This document shows, piece by piece, positions 25,445 through 34,200 of a DNA stretch of 53,332 nucleotides. The notes under the pieces were generated by a model. That model was not told where the DNA came from. It did not search any database and was given only the letters and a program-made list of their open reading frames with translations. Positions within the stretch are counted from its first letter, which is position 1. Each line of letters opens with the position of its first letter. Source of the stretch: Oxalobacteraceae bacterium (GTDB taxonomy: Bacteria; Pseudomonadota; Gammaproteobacteria; Burkholderiales; Burkholderiaceae_D); assembly GCA_003537575.1 (NCBI GenBank), contig DPRS01000036.1, positions 131,936 to 185,267 of the forward strand, in the 5' to 3' direction. The position numbers and the translations under genes are program-made.

Positions 25445-26287
25445 TTATTGGACCAAAATCTGGCAGGCATCCTCGAATTTCGACTCGGTTTCGCGGAACA
25501 CGGACCGCATCGCCGCACTCCCGATATTGAGGCTCTTCCATGCGCGTTCGTCAATGACGGGAACGAGCGCATTATTCGCCCCATCGAGGTCCAATGCGTA
25601 GAAGATCGCATCGGCGACATGGATTATGCTGGGAATATCGCCCAAGTCCTGGTTTTCCAGAGCATGGTGATTGCCGATGGATTTCTGGATCAATAGCGGA
25701 AATTTCCAGTGCTCCGCAAGCGCGCGGCCGACGATGGCATGATCCAGGCCCAACACTGCGTGCTCCGCCTTGATTCGATAGCAGTCATGCATGTCGCGGT
25801 ACGATATCACGCCCGAATATTGCTCGGGGAAGCGGCTTACCAGTACCAGCACGCCGATATCATGCAGCAAGCCGGAGATAAAGGCGTAGTCCTGGTTGAG
25901 GTTCAGTGCGCGAGCAAGCTCCTTGGCGCACAATGCCGTACCGATGGCATGGCGCCAGAAATTGGTCAAATCGAAGTTCGCGTGCTTTTGCTCGGAAAAA
26001 TTTCCTATCACGCCCGCCGCCGTAATCAGCGTCCTTACGCTGTCGAACCCCAGCACGGTGATCGCTTGCTGGATGGTGGTCACCTTGCGCTGCAAACCGT
26101 AAAAGGACGAATTCGCAAGCCGCAGCGTCTTGGCTGACAGCGCCTGGTCCTGCGAGACTTTGTTCGCCATGGCGCCCATGCTGATATCGCTTTGCTCGAA
26201 ACTGTTGAGCAACTCGACGACAATGATCGGCAACGAGGGGAGATCGCGTATGCCCTTGATGACATCGGCAAGTGCAAGGTTGCTCAT
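25445..26287 (-). CDS. HDOD-domain signalling protein
   Basis: HDOD domains are non-catalytic or weakly catalytic relatives of HD phosphohydrolases that occur in signalling proteins. The 280-residue protein is one HDOD domain: IRDLPSLPIIVVELLNSF, LSAKTLRLANSSFYGL, TTIQQAITVLGFDSVRTLI and ISGLLHDIGVLVLVSRFPEQY are typical. Its ATG overlaps the stop of the preceding 105-residue gene as ATGA. It is followed at 39 bp by the histidine kinase, placing it in the same operon as the HD-GYP regulator. Its molecular role is not known from sequence. Confidence 0.88.
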   Translation of the reverse strand: MSNLALADVIKGIRDLPSLPIIVVELLNSFEQSDISMGAMANKVSQDQALSAKTLRLANSSFYGLQRKVTTIQQAITVLGFDSVRTLITAAGVIGNFSEQKHANFDLTNFWRHAIGTALCAKELARALNLNQDYAFISGLLHDIGVLVLVSRFPEQYSGVISYRDMHDCYRIKAEHAVLGLDHAIVGRALAEHWKFPLLIQKSIGNHHALENQDLGDIPSIIHVADAIFYALDLDGANNALVPVIDERAWKSLNIGSAAMRSVFRETESKFEDACQILVQ

Positions 26288-26601
26288 TTTGCATCACCCC
26301 ATCTGTAGTCGCTTATTTGCTGCAATAAAATCGTGGACGCAGGGCTGTTGCCGCACTTTCTGAAGAGGACGCCAAGACGCTGCCGGCCCCGCTCTCTTTC
26401 CGCTTGCAGATCGGCATCGGAAATGTCATCGTTAACGACATATATGCTGTCAATGCCGCGCCGTCGCAGGGAAGTGATCATGGCGTCGGTCAAGACTGCG
26501 GCTTCAGGCAAAAGAACGTCGCCGCGTCCGTCGAGCACGGCTTCCCACAAGGTCATTCCGGCAACGACATCGTCCAGATCTACTTGCATGCATTTATTCA
26601 T
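26284..26601 (-). CDS. Small conserved protein resembling the HD-GYP-associated C-terminal module
   Basis: The 105-residue protein has no recognised enzymatic motif. Its core (LDDVVAGMTLWEAVLDGRGDV, then LLPEAAVLTDAMITSLRRRG and IDSIYVV) resembles, by eye, the last 60 residues of the HD-GYP protein in the same cluster (LMEGMVLSRDLFTREGILLL, FIEKI). This kind of module often precedes or follows HD-GYP domains. The gene is translationally coupled (ATGA) to the HDOD gene. It may be a detached partner module for an HD-type domain. Confidence 0.7.
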   Translation of the reverse strand: MNKCMQVDLDDVVAGMTLWEAVLDGRGDVLLPEAAVLTDAMITSLRRRGIDSIYVVNDDISDADLQAERERGRQRLGVLFRKCGNSPASTILLQQISDYRWGDAK

Positions 26602-26753
26602 TGTCTCGCTCCATTGCTATGGGCAGGAAAAATCAAGTCCAATGTCCACTACCTGCATCGCTTGACCATGCAGGATTCAATATGCCAGCCAGCCGTCGGC
26701 CAAGCCATGTCCTGATTCATTTATACTTCAATTTCATCGATGATGCCAACGGT

Positions 26754-29700
26754 CTATTCCGCATCCGTCAACATGACCAGTTTGCCGCGTGACTGGCTGT
26801 CGTTACCCATGCTGCGGAAGCTGAGATCAAACCAGCGCCCCTTCCATTCAATCCGGCACTTCTCGCCTTCGCCGGTCGATCTGATCATAGACACCAGCTC
26901 GGGCATGACCTGGATGGCTTCGCTACCCAGCAGCGGTCCCGCATCGCCAAAAAGAGCCTGGGCTGCGATGTTGACGAAGGCGACGATCTCGTCTTCATCC
27001 AGGCCGATCACTGGTTGCGGCACATGCTGCAGGGCTTCACGCACGATATCCAGGCTGACTTCCCGGCTCTGGATCTGCTGCTGCTTTTGCTGCAGCAGCT
27101 CTTCCAGCTGGCGATTGGCCTTCGCCAACTCGTGATTGGCAGCTCTGACTTCCAGGCTGAGCCGCCGGTTTTCATCGGCCATTTCCTTGTGCTCGAACGC
27201 TTGCGCGATATGCTTGCGCAATTGCTCATCATCCCATGGCTTGGTCAGAAATTTATAAATCGCTCCTTCGTTGACGGCATCGGTCACCGATTGTAATTCC
27301 GTAAAACCGGATAGAACGATGCGCACTGTCTGCGGATACAGGTCTTTCACGGTGCGCAGGAAGTCCACCCCTGTCATGCCCGGCATGCGCTGGTCGGAAA
27401 CGATGACATCGATCTCATGCTGCGTCAGCAGTTCCAGGCCTTCTTTGCCGCTAGAGGCAGTGAGAATCTGGTAGCCGTCGCGGCGCACCAGGCGCTTGAG
27501 CGCACTGAGAATATTCGGCTCGTCATCCACCAGCAGCAGCCTGCGCAACGGTTTATACAGCCGCAGCAAGTGATCCGGCATGCAACGTCCGTCCTGCAGC
27601 AAGACGATCATATCGGCTGCCGAGAGCGCCTGGGAAAAAAGAAATCCCTGTATCTCGTCGCACATGCTACGGGAAAGAAATTCACACTGCGCGTCGGTTT
27701 CAACCCCTTCTGCGACCACCCGAATCCCTAATCCATGCGCCATTGAAATAATCGCGTCGGTAATCGCGGCATCCTTGGATTGCAGCGCTATTTCCCGCAC
27801 AAACGAACGGTCGATCTTCAGCACATCGATGGGAAATTTCTTCAGATAAGACAGGCTTGAGTAACCGGTGCCAAAGTCGTCGATGGAAATTTGCACGCCG
27901 AGAGAGCGAAGTTCCGTCAAAATGGAAATCGCCCTTTCCACATCGGACATGACCAGGCTTTCGGTGAGTTCGATATCGAGGAATTCTGCCGCAAGCCCGG
28001 TTTCTTCGAGCGTGTTGGCAATTAAATCAACCAGACCTTCATGCGCAAACTGCCGCGCCGATAAATTGACAGCGACGCGCAAACTCTGGAAACCGGCTTG
28101 TTGCCAAGCCTTGGCCTGCGCACACGCGGTACGCAAGACCCACGCGCCAATTGGCACGATGAGGCCCATTTCCTCCGCAATGCCGATAAACCCACCCGGC
28201 GCGATAATGCCTTGTTCAGGATGCTGCCATCGGATCAATGCTTCAACGCCAACCACTTTGCCATCAATCAAATCGACTTGGGGCTGGTAGTGCAGGATAA
28301 ATTGCTGACGATCCAGCCCAATACGCAAAGCATTTTCAATATCCAATCGCTCATGCGCGCGTTCATTCATTGCGGGCGTATAAAACTGAAAATTGTTTCC
28401 GCCCAGATCTTTGGCACGATACATGGCTGCGTCGGCATTATTAAGCAGTTCGGACGACGCCAAGCCATCCTTTGGATAAAGTCCAATCCCAATACTGCAA
28501 CTTGCATAAAATTGTGTTTCGTCGACCATGAACGGCGAAGCCATCAATTGCAACAAGCGTTGCGCCAAGTCTGCCGCATCCTGCTCACTTCCGATTCGCT
28601 CGAGCACCACCACGAATTCGTCGCCACCTTGGCGTGCCACCGTGTCACTTGCGCGGAATGCATCTGCCATCCTTGCAGCTATTTGACGCAGCAACTTATC
28701 GCCACCTTCATGGCCCGCACTGTCATTGATGATTTTAAATCGGTCAAGGTCGATGTACAGCACTGCCGCCATTTTCTTGTCGCGGCGTGCCCGTGCAATC
28801 GCTTGCTGCAGCCGATCCTCGAGAAGAAGCCGGTTCGGCAGGCAGGTAAGGGCATCATGCGTCGCCCGGCGCTCGAGCTCGGCTTCATTCCGCTTGTTTT
28901 CGGTAATATCGTTCAAGATACCGATGTAATAAATGATCCGCCCGTCTTCTTCGCGCACCGGCGCGATGGATAGCTCGTTCCAGAACAGCTCGCCATTCTT
29001 GCGGTAATTGCGCAGCGTCGCCCGGCCGTCGCGCTGCTCCCGCAATATGGCATGAATTTCATCCAATCCCGGTTGGTCCAGGTCGCCCCCCAGCAGGATG
29101 CGTGCATTGCGTCCTCGGATTTCATTCGCCGTATATTCAGTAATTTTCTGAACGGCGGGATTGGCATACACAATCGGCTGGCCGGGTGCGGCAACATCGA
29201 CGATCATGATGCCATTGCTGCTTGCCTCGATCGCTCGACCCCATAAGCGCAAATTTTCTTCCGCCTTCTTCTTTTCAGTGATGTCGCGCGCGATCATGGC
29301 CACGCCGATAATGTTGTTCGTCGAATCCCGGATTGGTGAAAGCGTCAGGCTGATATCGATCGCGACGCCGTTTTTGTGAACGCGCTTAGTCTCGAAATTT
29401 TTCACCCCATGGCCGCGCATCGCTTGCGCCATGATTTCGGCAAATTCATTTTTTCCCTGGTCCGGGATCAGGAGCGAAACCGGCTTCCCGCACATTTCAT
29501 CGCTCGTATAGCCGTATATCGCTTCGGCAGCCGGATTCCAGCTCAAGACCGTGCCGTCGAGAGAACAGCCGATGATCGCGTCATCCGTCGACTGCACGAT
29601 TGCGGCAAGGAACTGGCGTGTTTCCTCGGATTTCTTCAGATCCGTGACGTCTTGCTGCACATTGATTATGTACGTCTTGTCCGCGATCCTTATATGGCTT

Positions 29701-30848
29701 AATCGCGATGCCGCGATGAACACATCGCCATTTTTTCGACGCGACTGGAATTCACTGTGCAGTTGTCCATGTTGCTTGAGGATGGCAATATTGTTTGCCA
29801 TTATCTGCTGCGCTTCGCCGGCAGGCGCTGCCCTTAGCATCGTGGCAGGCTTTCCGAGTAATTCTTCGGGCGCATAGCCGTAAATGTGCTCCACTGCGGT
29901 GTTGACGTAAAAAATCACCCCATGTTCATCGGTGACAATCACCGCTTCCGCCATGTTATTCAAGACTTCGGTTTGCGCGCGCAACCGGTTTTCAGTGTTT
30001 TTTCGCTTTGTGATGTCTTGAATGACGACGACCGCGCCGATGATGTGCTGCAGATGGTCATGCAAGGGCAAGGCAGAATGCAGGACGATTTTACGCGAAC
30101 CGTCGAAGCATTCGATTTCGATTTCCTCGTCAATCGACGCTTCACCGTTTTGCAATGCACGAGCCGCAGCCCATTCTGCCGGCTCGATCAGCTTGCCATT
30201 GTTTAGCCATCGTCCTTTGTATTCCGCAAAATTTTCAACTCCGACGTAACGCGCGCCGCCCCATATTTTTTCTCCGGCATGGTTTCCGTGGATAATCTTT
30301 CCGTCTGCATCAATGATAAAGACGCCGACCGGCAAGGCTTCGAGAACCCGATACAAGCGATATTCATTAGGGCATACGATGTTTTCCGCTTTCTTATGCC
30401 GGGCAATGTCCGTCATGGCGACCATGCCTGTGACGGCCAAGCCATCGCTTGCTATTGTCGGATTGTGTTCCAGTCGTTCCCGAAGAACCGGGCACTGGCG
30501 GCTCCGCTGGGCGGCATCGATGTAAAATTGCAGAGCTATGCCCGAAAATGGCGCAGCGAGAATTCCGTCGATGCAGGAGAAATACGAAGGAGAAAGCGTC
30601 GCATCGCATTCCTCGTGCTCCACCAGAAAACAGAAAAACGGCGCCGGCGCCGCCGACTGTTTCATCTCCAGGATTTGCAAGTGCCAACGAACCAGCGCCG
30701 GTGCATCGACAAAGCAAAGATTGCACGACGCATCCTTCCCACCGATCTCATCGCCAAACTCCACCCCGTACTGCCGCAAGCGCTCGCCTAGCAGCTTGCG
30801 ATTGCGTTCATGATCGAGCAAGATCAGCGCCTTACATGCATTCATCAT
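26754..30848 (-). CDS. Multi-PAS GGDEF-EAL protein with C-terminal receiver and PAS
   Basis: This large cytoplasmic protein has 1364 residues from ATG 30848; GTG 30884 is the longest option. Its order is: a degenerate receiver-like segment (about 1-110), four or five PAS domains, GGDEF (RASD inhibitory site, then QGGDEF, intact), EAL (VEALIRW, NLSARQF, ELTES, DDFGTGYSS, AEGVET, all intact), a receiver (LLLVDDEPNILSALKRLVRR; Asp in VSDQRMPGMTG; KPW), a coiled coil with a Gln-rich run, and a final PAS-like domain. Both c-di-GMP activities look possible. The receiver-coil DNA is a near copy of that in the neighbouring giant gene. A candidate c-di-GMP riboswitch lies in its leader. Confidence 0.9.
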   Translation of the reverse strand: MMNACKALILLDHERNRKLLGERLRQYGVEFGDEIGGKDASCNLCFVDAPALVRWHLQILEMKQSAAPAPFFCFLVEHEECDATLSPSYFSCIDGILAAPFSGIALQFYIDAAQRSRQCPVLRERLEHNPTIASDGLAVTGMVAMTDIARHKKAENIVCPNEYRLYRVLEALPVGVFIIDADGKIIHGNHAGEKIWGGARYVGVENFAEYKGRWLNNGKLIEPAEWAAARALQNGEASIDEEIEIECFDGSRKIVLHSALPLHDHLQHIIGAVVVIQDITKRKNTENRLRAQTEVLNNMAEAVIVTDEHGVIFYVNTAVEHIYGYAPEELLGKPATMLRAAPAGEAQQIMANNIAILKQHGQLHSEFQSRRKNGDVFIAASRLSHIRIADKTYIINVQQDVTDLKKSEETRQFLAAIVQSTDDAIIGCSLDGTVLSWNPAAEAIYGYTSDEMCGKPVSLLIPDQGKNEFAEIMAQAMRGHGVKNFETKRVHKNGVAIDISLTLSPIRDSTNNIIGVAMIARDITEKKKAEENLRLWGRAIEASSNGIMIVDVAAPGQPIVYANPAVQKITEYTANEIRGRNARILLGGDLDQPGLDEIHAILREQRDGRATLRNYRKNGELFWNELSIAPVREEDGRIIYYIGILNDITENKRNEAELERRATHDALTCLPNRLLLEDRLQQAIARARRDKKMAAVLYIDLDRFKIINDSAGHEGGDKLLRQIAARMADAFRASDTVARQGGDEFVVVLERIGSEQDAADLAQRLLQLMASPFMVDETQFYASCSIGIGLYPKDGLASSELLNNADAAMYRAKDLGGNNFQFYTPAMNERAHERLDIENALRIGLDRQQFILHYQPQVDLIDGKVVGVEALIRWQHPEQGIIAPGGFIGIAEEMGLIVPIGAWVLRTACAQAKAWQQAGFQSLRVAVNLSARQFAHEGLVDLIANTLEETGLAAEFLDIELTESLVMSDVERAISILTELRSLGVQISIDDFGTGYSSLSYLKKFPIDVLKIDRSFVREIALQSKDAAITDAIISMAHGLGIRVVAEGVETDAQCEFLSRSMCDEIQGFLFSQALSAADMIVLLQDGRCMPDHLLRLYKPLRRLLLVDDEPNILSALKRLVRRDGYQILTASSGKEGLELLTQHEIDVIVSDQRMPGMTGVDFLRTVKDLYPQTVRIVLSGFTELQSVTDAVNEGAIYKFLTKPWDDEQLRKHIAQAFEHKEMADENRRLSLEVRAANHELAKANRQLEELLQQKQQQIQSREVSLDIVREALQHVPQPVIGLDEDEIVAFVNIAAQALFGDAGPLLGSEAIQVMPELVSMIRSTGEGEKCRIEWKGRWFDLSFRSMGNDSQSRGKLVMLTDAE
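27004..27540. repeat. 537-bp direct repeat, copy A (receiver-coil region)
   Basis: This segment aligns without gaps to 31501-32037 in the neighbouring giant gene, with about 40 mismatches by hand count (roughly 92-93 percent identity; about 95 percent over the first 410 bp). It encodes the receiver, coiled coil and start of the last PAS domain. Mismatches concentrate in one 60-bp block near 27420-27475, which suggests gene conversion around a retained difference. Confidence 0.85.
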
Positions 30849-30899
30849 CGATTGTCTTCGCTCATCTGGCATCGCCGCCGGCACGGTAGCGCAATGGCG

Positions 30900-30929
30900 C
30901 CAGACAATATTATTACATCAATATTCTGG
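30900..30929 (-). repeat. AT-rich inverted repeat between the riboswitch and its gene
   Basis: CCAGACAATATT and AATATTCTGG pair with one bulged base across an 8-nt loop. It lies about 52 bp before ATG 30848 and after the aptamer, so it could be part of the riboswitch expression platform or an operator. No T-run follows. Confidence 0.4.
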
Positions 30930-31017
30930 CGATATTGTGCTGCAAGTGCCGACAGAGGGGAGAGAAAGCTGCGGGTTACCGATGGCGCAGAACCGCGCGG
31001 ATTCTGGCGAGAGAATA

Positions 31018-31100
31018 TTCTTGGCAACCCCGCTGGCATAGAAACTGGCTCCTTAGCCCGGTAGCTTTGCGTCCCCGCTTTTCAAACGGGTTTGCCTTTA
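31018..31100 (-). promoter_or_regulatory. Candidate c-di-GMP-I (GEMM) riboswitch
   Basis: Read on the minus strand, the core from 31096 to 31023 begins GGCAAACC, has a hairpin with a GAAA-containing loop, then the hallmark GGGACGCAAAGC, then an ACCGGGCUAA block, a short variable hairpin, and ends AGCGGGGUUGCC. These are the conserved elements of the GEMM class I aptamer in the right order and spacing, and the ends GGCAA/UUGCC pair to close the structure. It lies about 175 nt upstream of the GGDEF-EAL-REC gene, which makes or breaks the ligand. No clear terminator hairpin with a U-run was seen between aptamer and start, so the mode of control is unknown. Confidence 0.88.
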
Positions 31101-31111
31101 TCAGAAAAGGC

Positions 31112-31140
31112 AGAATAATAGCATCATCGGTTCCATTCAA
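31112..31140 (-). promoter_or_regulatory. Candidate sigma-70 promoter for the riboswitch transcript
   Basis: On the minus strand, TTGAAT (31140-31135) and TATTCT (31117-31112) are separated by exactly 17 nt; each has four of six consensus matches. Transcription would begin near 31105, a few bases before the aptamer. This would give the downstream gene its own transcript, separate from the Wsp-like operon that ends at 31227. Confidence 0.5.
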
Positions 31141-31226
31141 GCCTGATGCATTGCCCTCTTTCCCAGGAAAAGCAGCACTTGCCAAAACCTCAAATTCGCC
31201 GGCATTGCCGGCATCGGGCACACAGT

Positions 31227-34200
31227 TCATTCACTTCTGTCATGAATCGCTTCCTCATGCCGGGTCAGTGTAATCAGCTTGCCGCGCGACTTTGTGCCAT
31301 GGCCCATGCGGCGCGCCACGACATCAAAGCGGCTGCTTCCCAATTGCACTACGCACTCTTTTCCGGTGACAGCCCCTTGTATCGCCCCCCACAGTTCGGG
31401 CATGACCTGGTCCGCCTCGATGCCCAATATCGGGCCGGCATCCTTGAACAGCGCTTGCGCAGACAGATTCACAAAAACCACCAGATCGTCGTCGTCCAGT
31501 CCGATTACCGGTTGCGGCACATGCTGCAGGGCTTCGTGCACGATATCCAGGCTGACTTCCCGGTTCTGGATCTGCTGCTGCTTTTGCTGCAGCAGCTCTT
31601 CCAGCTGGCGATTCGCCTTCGCCAACTCGTGATTCGCCGCCCGAACTTCCAGGCCGAGCCGCCGGTTTTCATCGGCCATTTCCTTGTGCTCGAACGCTTG
31701 CGCGATATGCTTGCGCAATTGCTCGTCATCCCATGGCTTGGTGAGGAATTTGTAAATCGCTCCTTCGTTGACGGCATCGGTCACCGATTGCAATTCCGTA
31801 AAACCGGACAGGACGATGCGCACTGTCTGCGGATACAGGTCTTTCACGGTGCGCAGGAAGTCCACCCCTGTCATGCCCGGCATGCGCTGATCGGAAACGA
31901 TGACATCGATCTCATGCTGCGCCAGCAAGGCAAGCCCTTCCGCCCCGCTGTCTGCAGTGAATATCCGATAGTCGTCGCGTCGCACCAGGCGCTTGAGCGC
32001 ACTGAGAATATTCGGCTCGTCATCCACCAGCAGCAGCGAACGCTGGGGCTTATGCAGCCGCAGCAAGTGTTCCGGCAGGCAGCGCTCTTCACGCAGCATG
32101 GCCTCGATTTCCATCGCCGGCAGCGGCTTGGAGAACAGGTAGCCCTGCACTTCATCGCACATATTCCTTGAAAGATACGCGCATTGCTCTTCCGTTTCCA
32201 CACCTTCGGCAATGACTTTGATGCCCAGGCTGTGGGCCATCGAGATGATGGCATCCGAAATCGCCGCGTCGTTCGCGTGCTGGGTGATTTCGCGTACGAA
32301 CGACTGGTCGATTTTCAGCACATCGATCGGAAAACGCTTGAGATAGGACAGGCTGGAATAGCCTGTGCCGAAATCATCGATCGACAGTTGCACGCCCAGT
32401 GCTCTGAGGTCGTTCAAAATGCCGATGGCCTGTTCGACGTCGGCCATCACGAGGCTTTCGGTCAGTTCGATATCGAGGAATTCGGCGGCAAGGCCGGTTT
32501 CATCCAGAGTCCGGGAAATCAGGCTGACCATCTCTTGCTGGCCAAATTGACGCGCCGACAGATTGACGCCGACCCGCAATTCTCTCAACCCCGCGCGCTG
32601 CCATTCCTTCGCTTGGGAACACGCGGTGCGCAGCACCCAGGCGCCAATCGGCACGATCATTCCGGTTTCTTCGGCAAGGCCAATGAAACTTCCCGGTGGA
32701 ATCATGCCCAGTTCAGGATGCTGCCAGCGGATCAGCGCTTCCACGCCCACTATTCTGCCGCTACGCAAATCTACCTGCGGCTGATAGTGAAGTACCAGTT
32801 GATTCTGGTCCAATGCGCGGCGCAGCGCGCTTTCCAGCCTGAACCTTTCATGCGCGCCGTGATTCAGCTCCGGCGTATAAAATTCATATCGCGCCGTTTT
32901 ATCGGCAAGCGCGCCGCGCAGGGCGACTTCGGCGCATTGGGAGAGCGTGTCAAAATCTCGCCCGTCATCCGGGGAAACCGCGATCCCGATACATGCCTCC
33001 AGATGCAAGTCCTGCTGTTCGCAAGTAAACGGCTGATCCAGCAGCGCCAGGAGTTGCCGTGTCACCGTGACCAGTTCTGTGGAATGCTCGGCGAGCACGA
33101 CCACGGCAAAGCTGCTGTCGCCCAGGCGCCCGATGCCGCTGCCCGCTTCCTTGTCCCACTTGCGCAACCGGTTCGCCACCTGCAGCAGCAATTCCTGTCC
33201 GGCCTGGGGCCCCAGGCTTTCCCTGATCCGGGGAAGGCGGGCAAACTCGACCATCAGGAAGCCGATGATTTCCTTGCCGGCAGCGGCTTTTTCCTGCAGC
33301 AGCGTCAATCCATCCTTTAACAATATCCGGTTGGGCAAACCGGTAAGCGTGTCGAAATTGCTCAGATATTGCACTTTTTCTTCCGCCAGCCGGAGTTCGG
33401 TGACATCGATGCCGGTCGCCACGAGATACTCGATGGATTGGTCAGGCTTGCGCAGAAATGTCGGCGACCAGATAATTTTCCGCAAGCTGCCGTCGCGGGC
33501 CACCCATTCCCATTCACGCTGGAATAACTCCGGCAATCTCCCGGCCAGCATTTCCTCAAGGGCGGCCTTGGCAGCATCCACGTGCTGCAGAGACAGCAAC
33601 ACATCCCAGCAATAACGCCCCCGCACTTCCTCGAATTTCCATCCCGAAGTCTTTTCGCATGCCGGGTTGAATGCAGCAATGCGCCCCTCGAGGTCAAACA
33701 GGAGGACCAGCGCTCCCGTTGTATTGACGATAGCCGAGGACCGGTTGCGCTCGGACTGCAGCGCCGCAGTACGTTCGTTGACCAGTCTTTCCATGTTGGC
33801 ATAGAGATGCGCGCGTTCCAGTGCAACCGCGATCTGGTTCCCGACCGTTTCCAGCACATGGAAATCTTCATCCCGGGACATCGTTTCGGCATCGCCGGAC
33901 AGGTTCAACACCCCGATGGTGCGCTGCCCGGCGGTCAGCGGCACGCTGACATGATTGCCGGCAGTGGATCCAGCAAATCCCCCCTGGCCGTGCGTTGCGC
34001 AGTTATCGATGACTACCGGCGTGCGCAGCGAACCGCCCTGGATTTTTTTATGGCTATTGCAGTTCGTGCAAGCGTCTGGCAAGGCATCCGGCGCCTCGAA
34101 GCCCTGCACAGCCACCGTGCGAAAATTATTGTCGTCATCGAGCAGCTTGATGCAGCCGCCGGTGACGCCAGGCAACTCCAGCGCACGCTCCAGCGCCTTT

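Noticed and set aside
31140..31227. Sigma-54 promoter (TGGCAAGTGCTGC, minus strand)
   Set aside because: Only 8 nt separate GG and GC, whereas sigma-54 promoters need 10.
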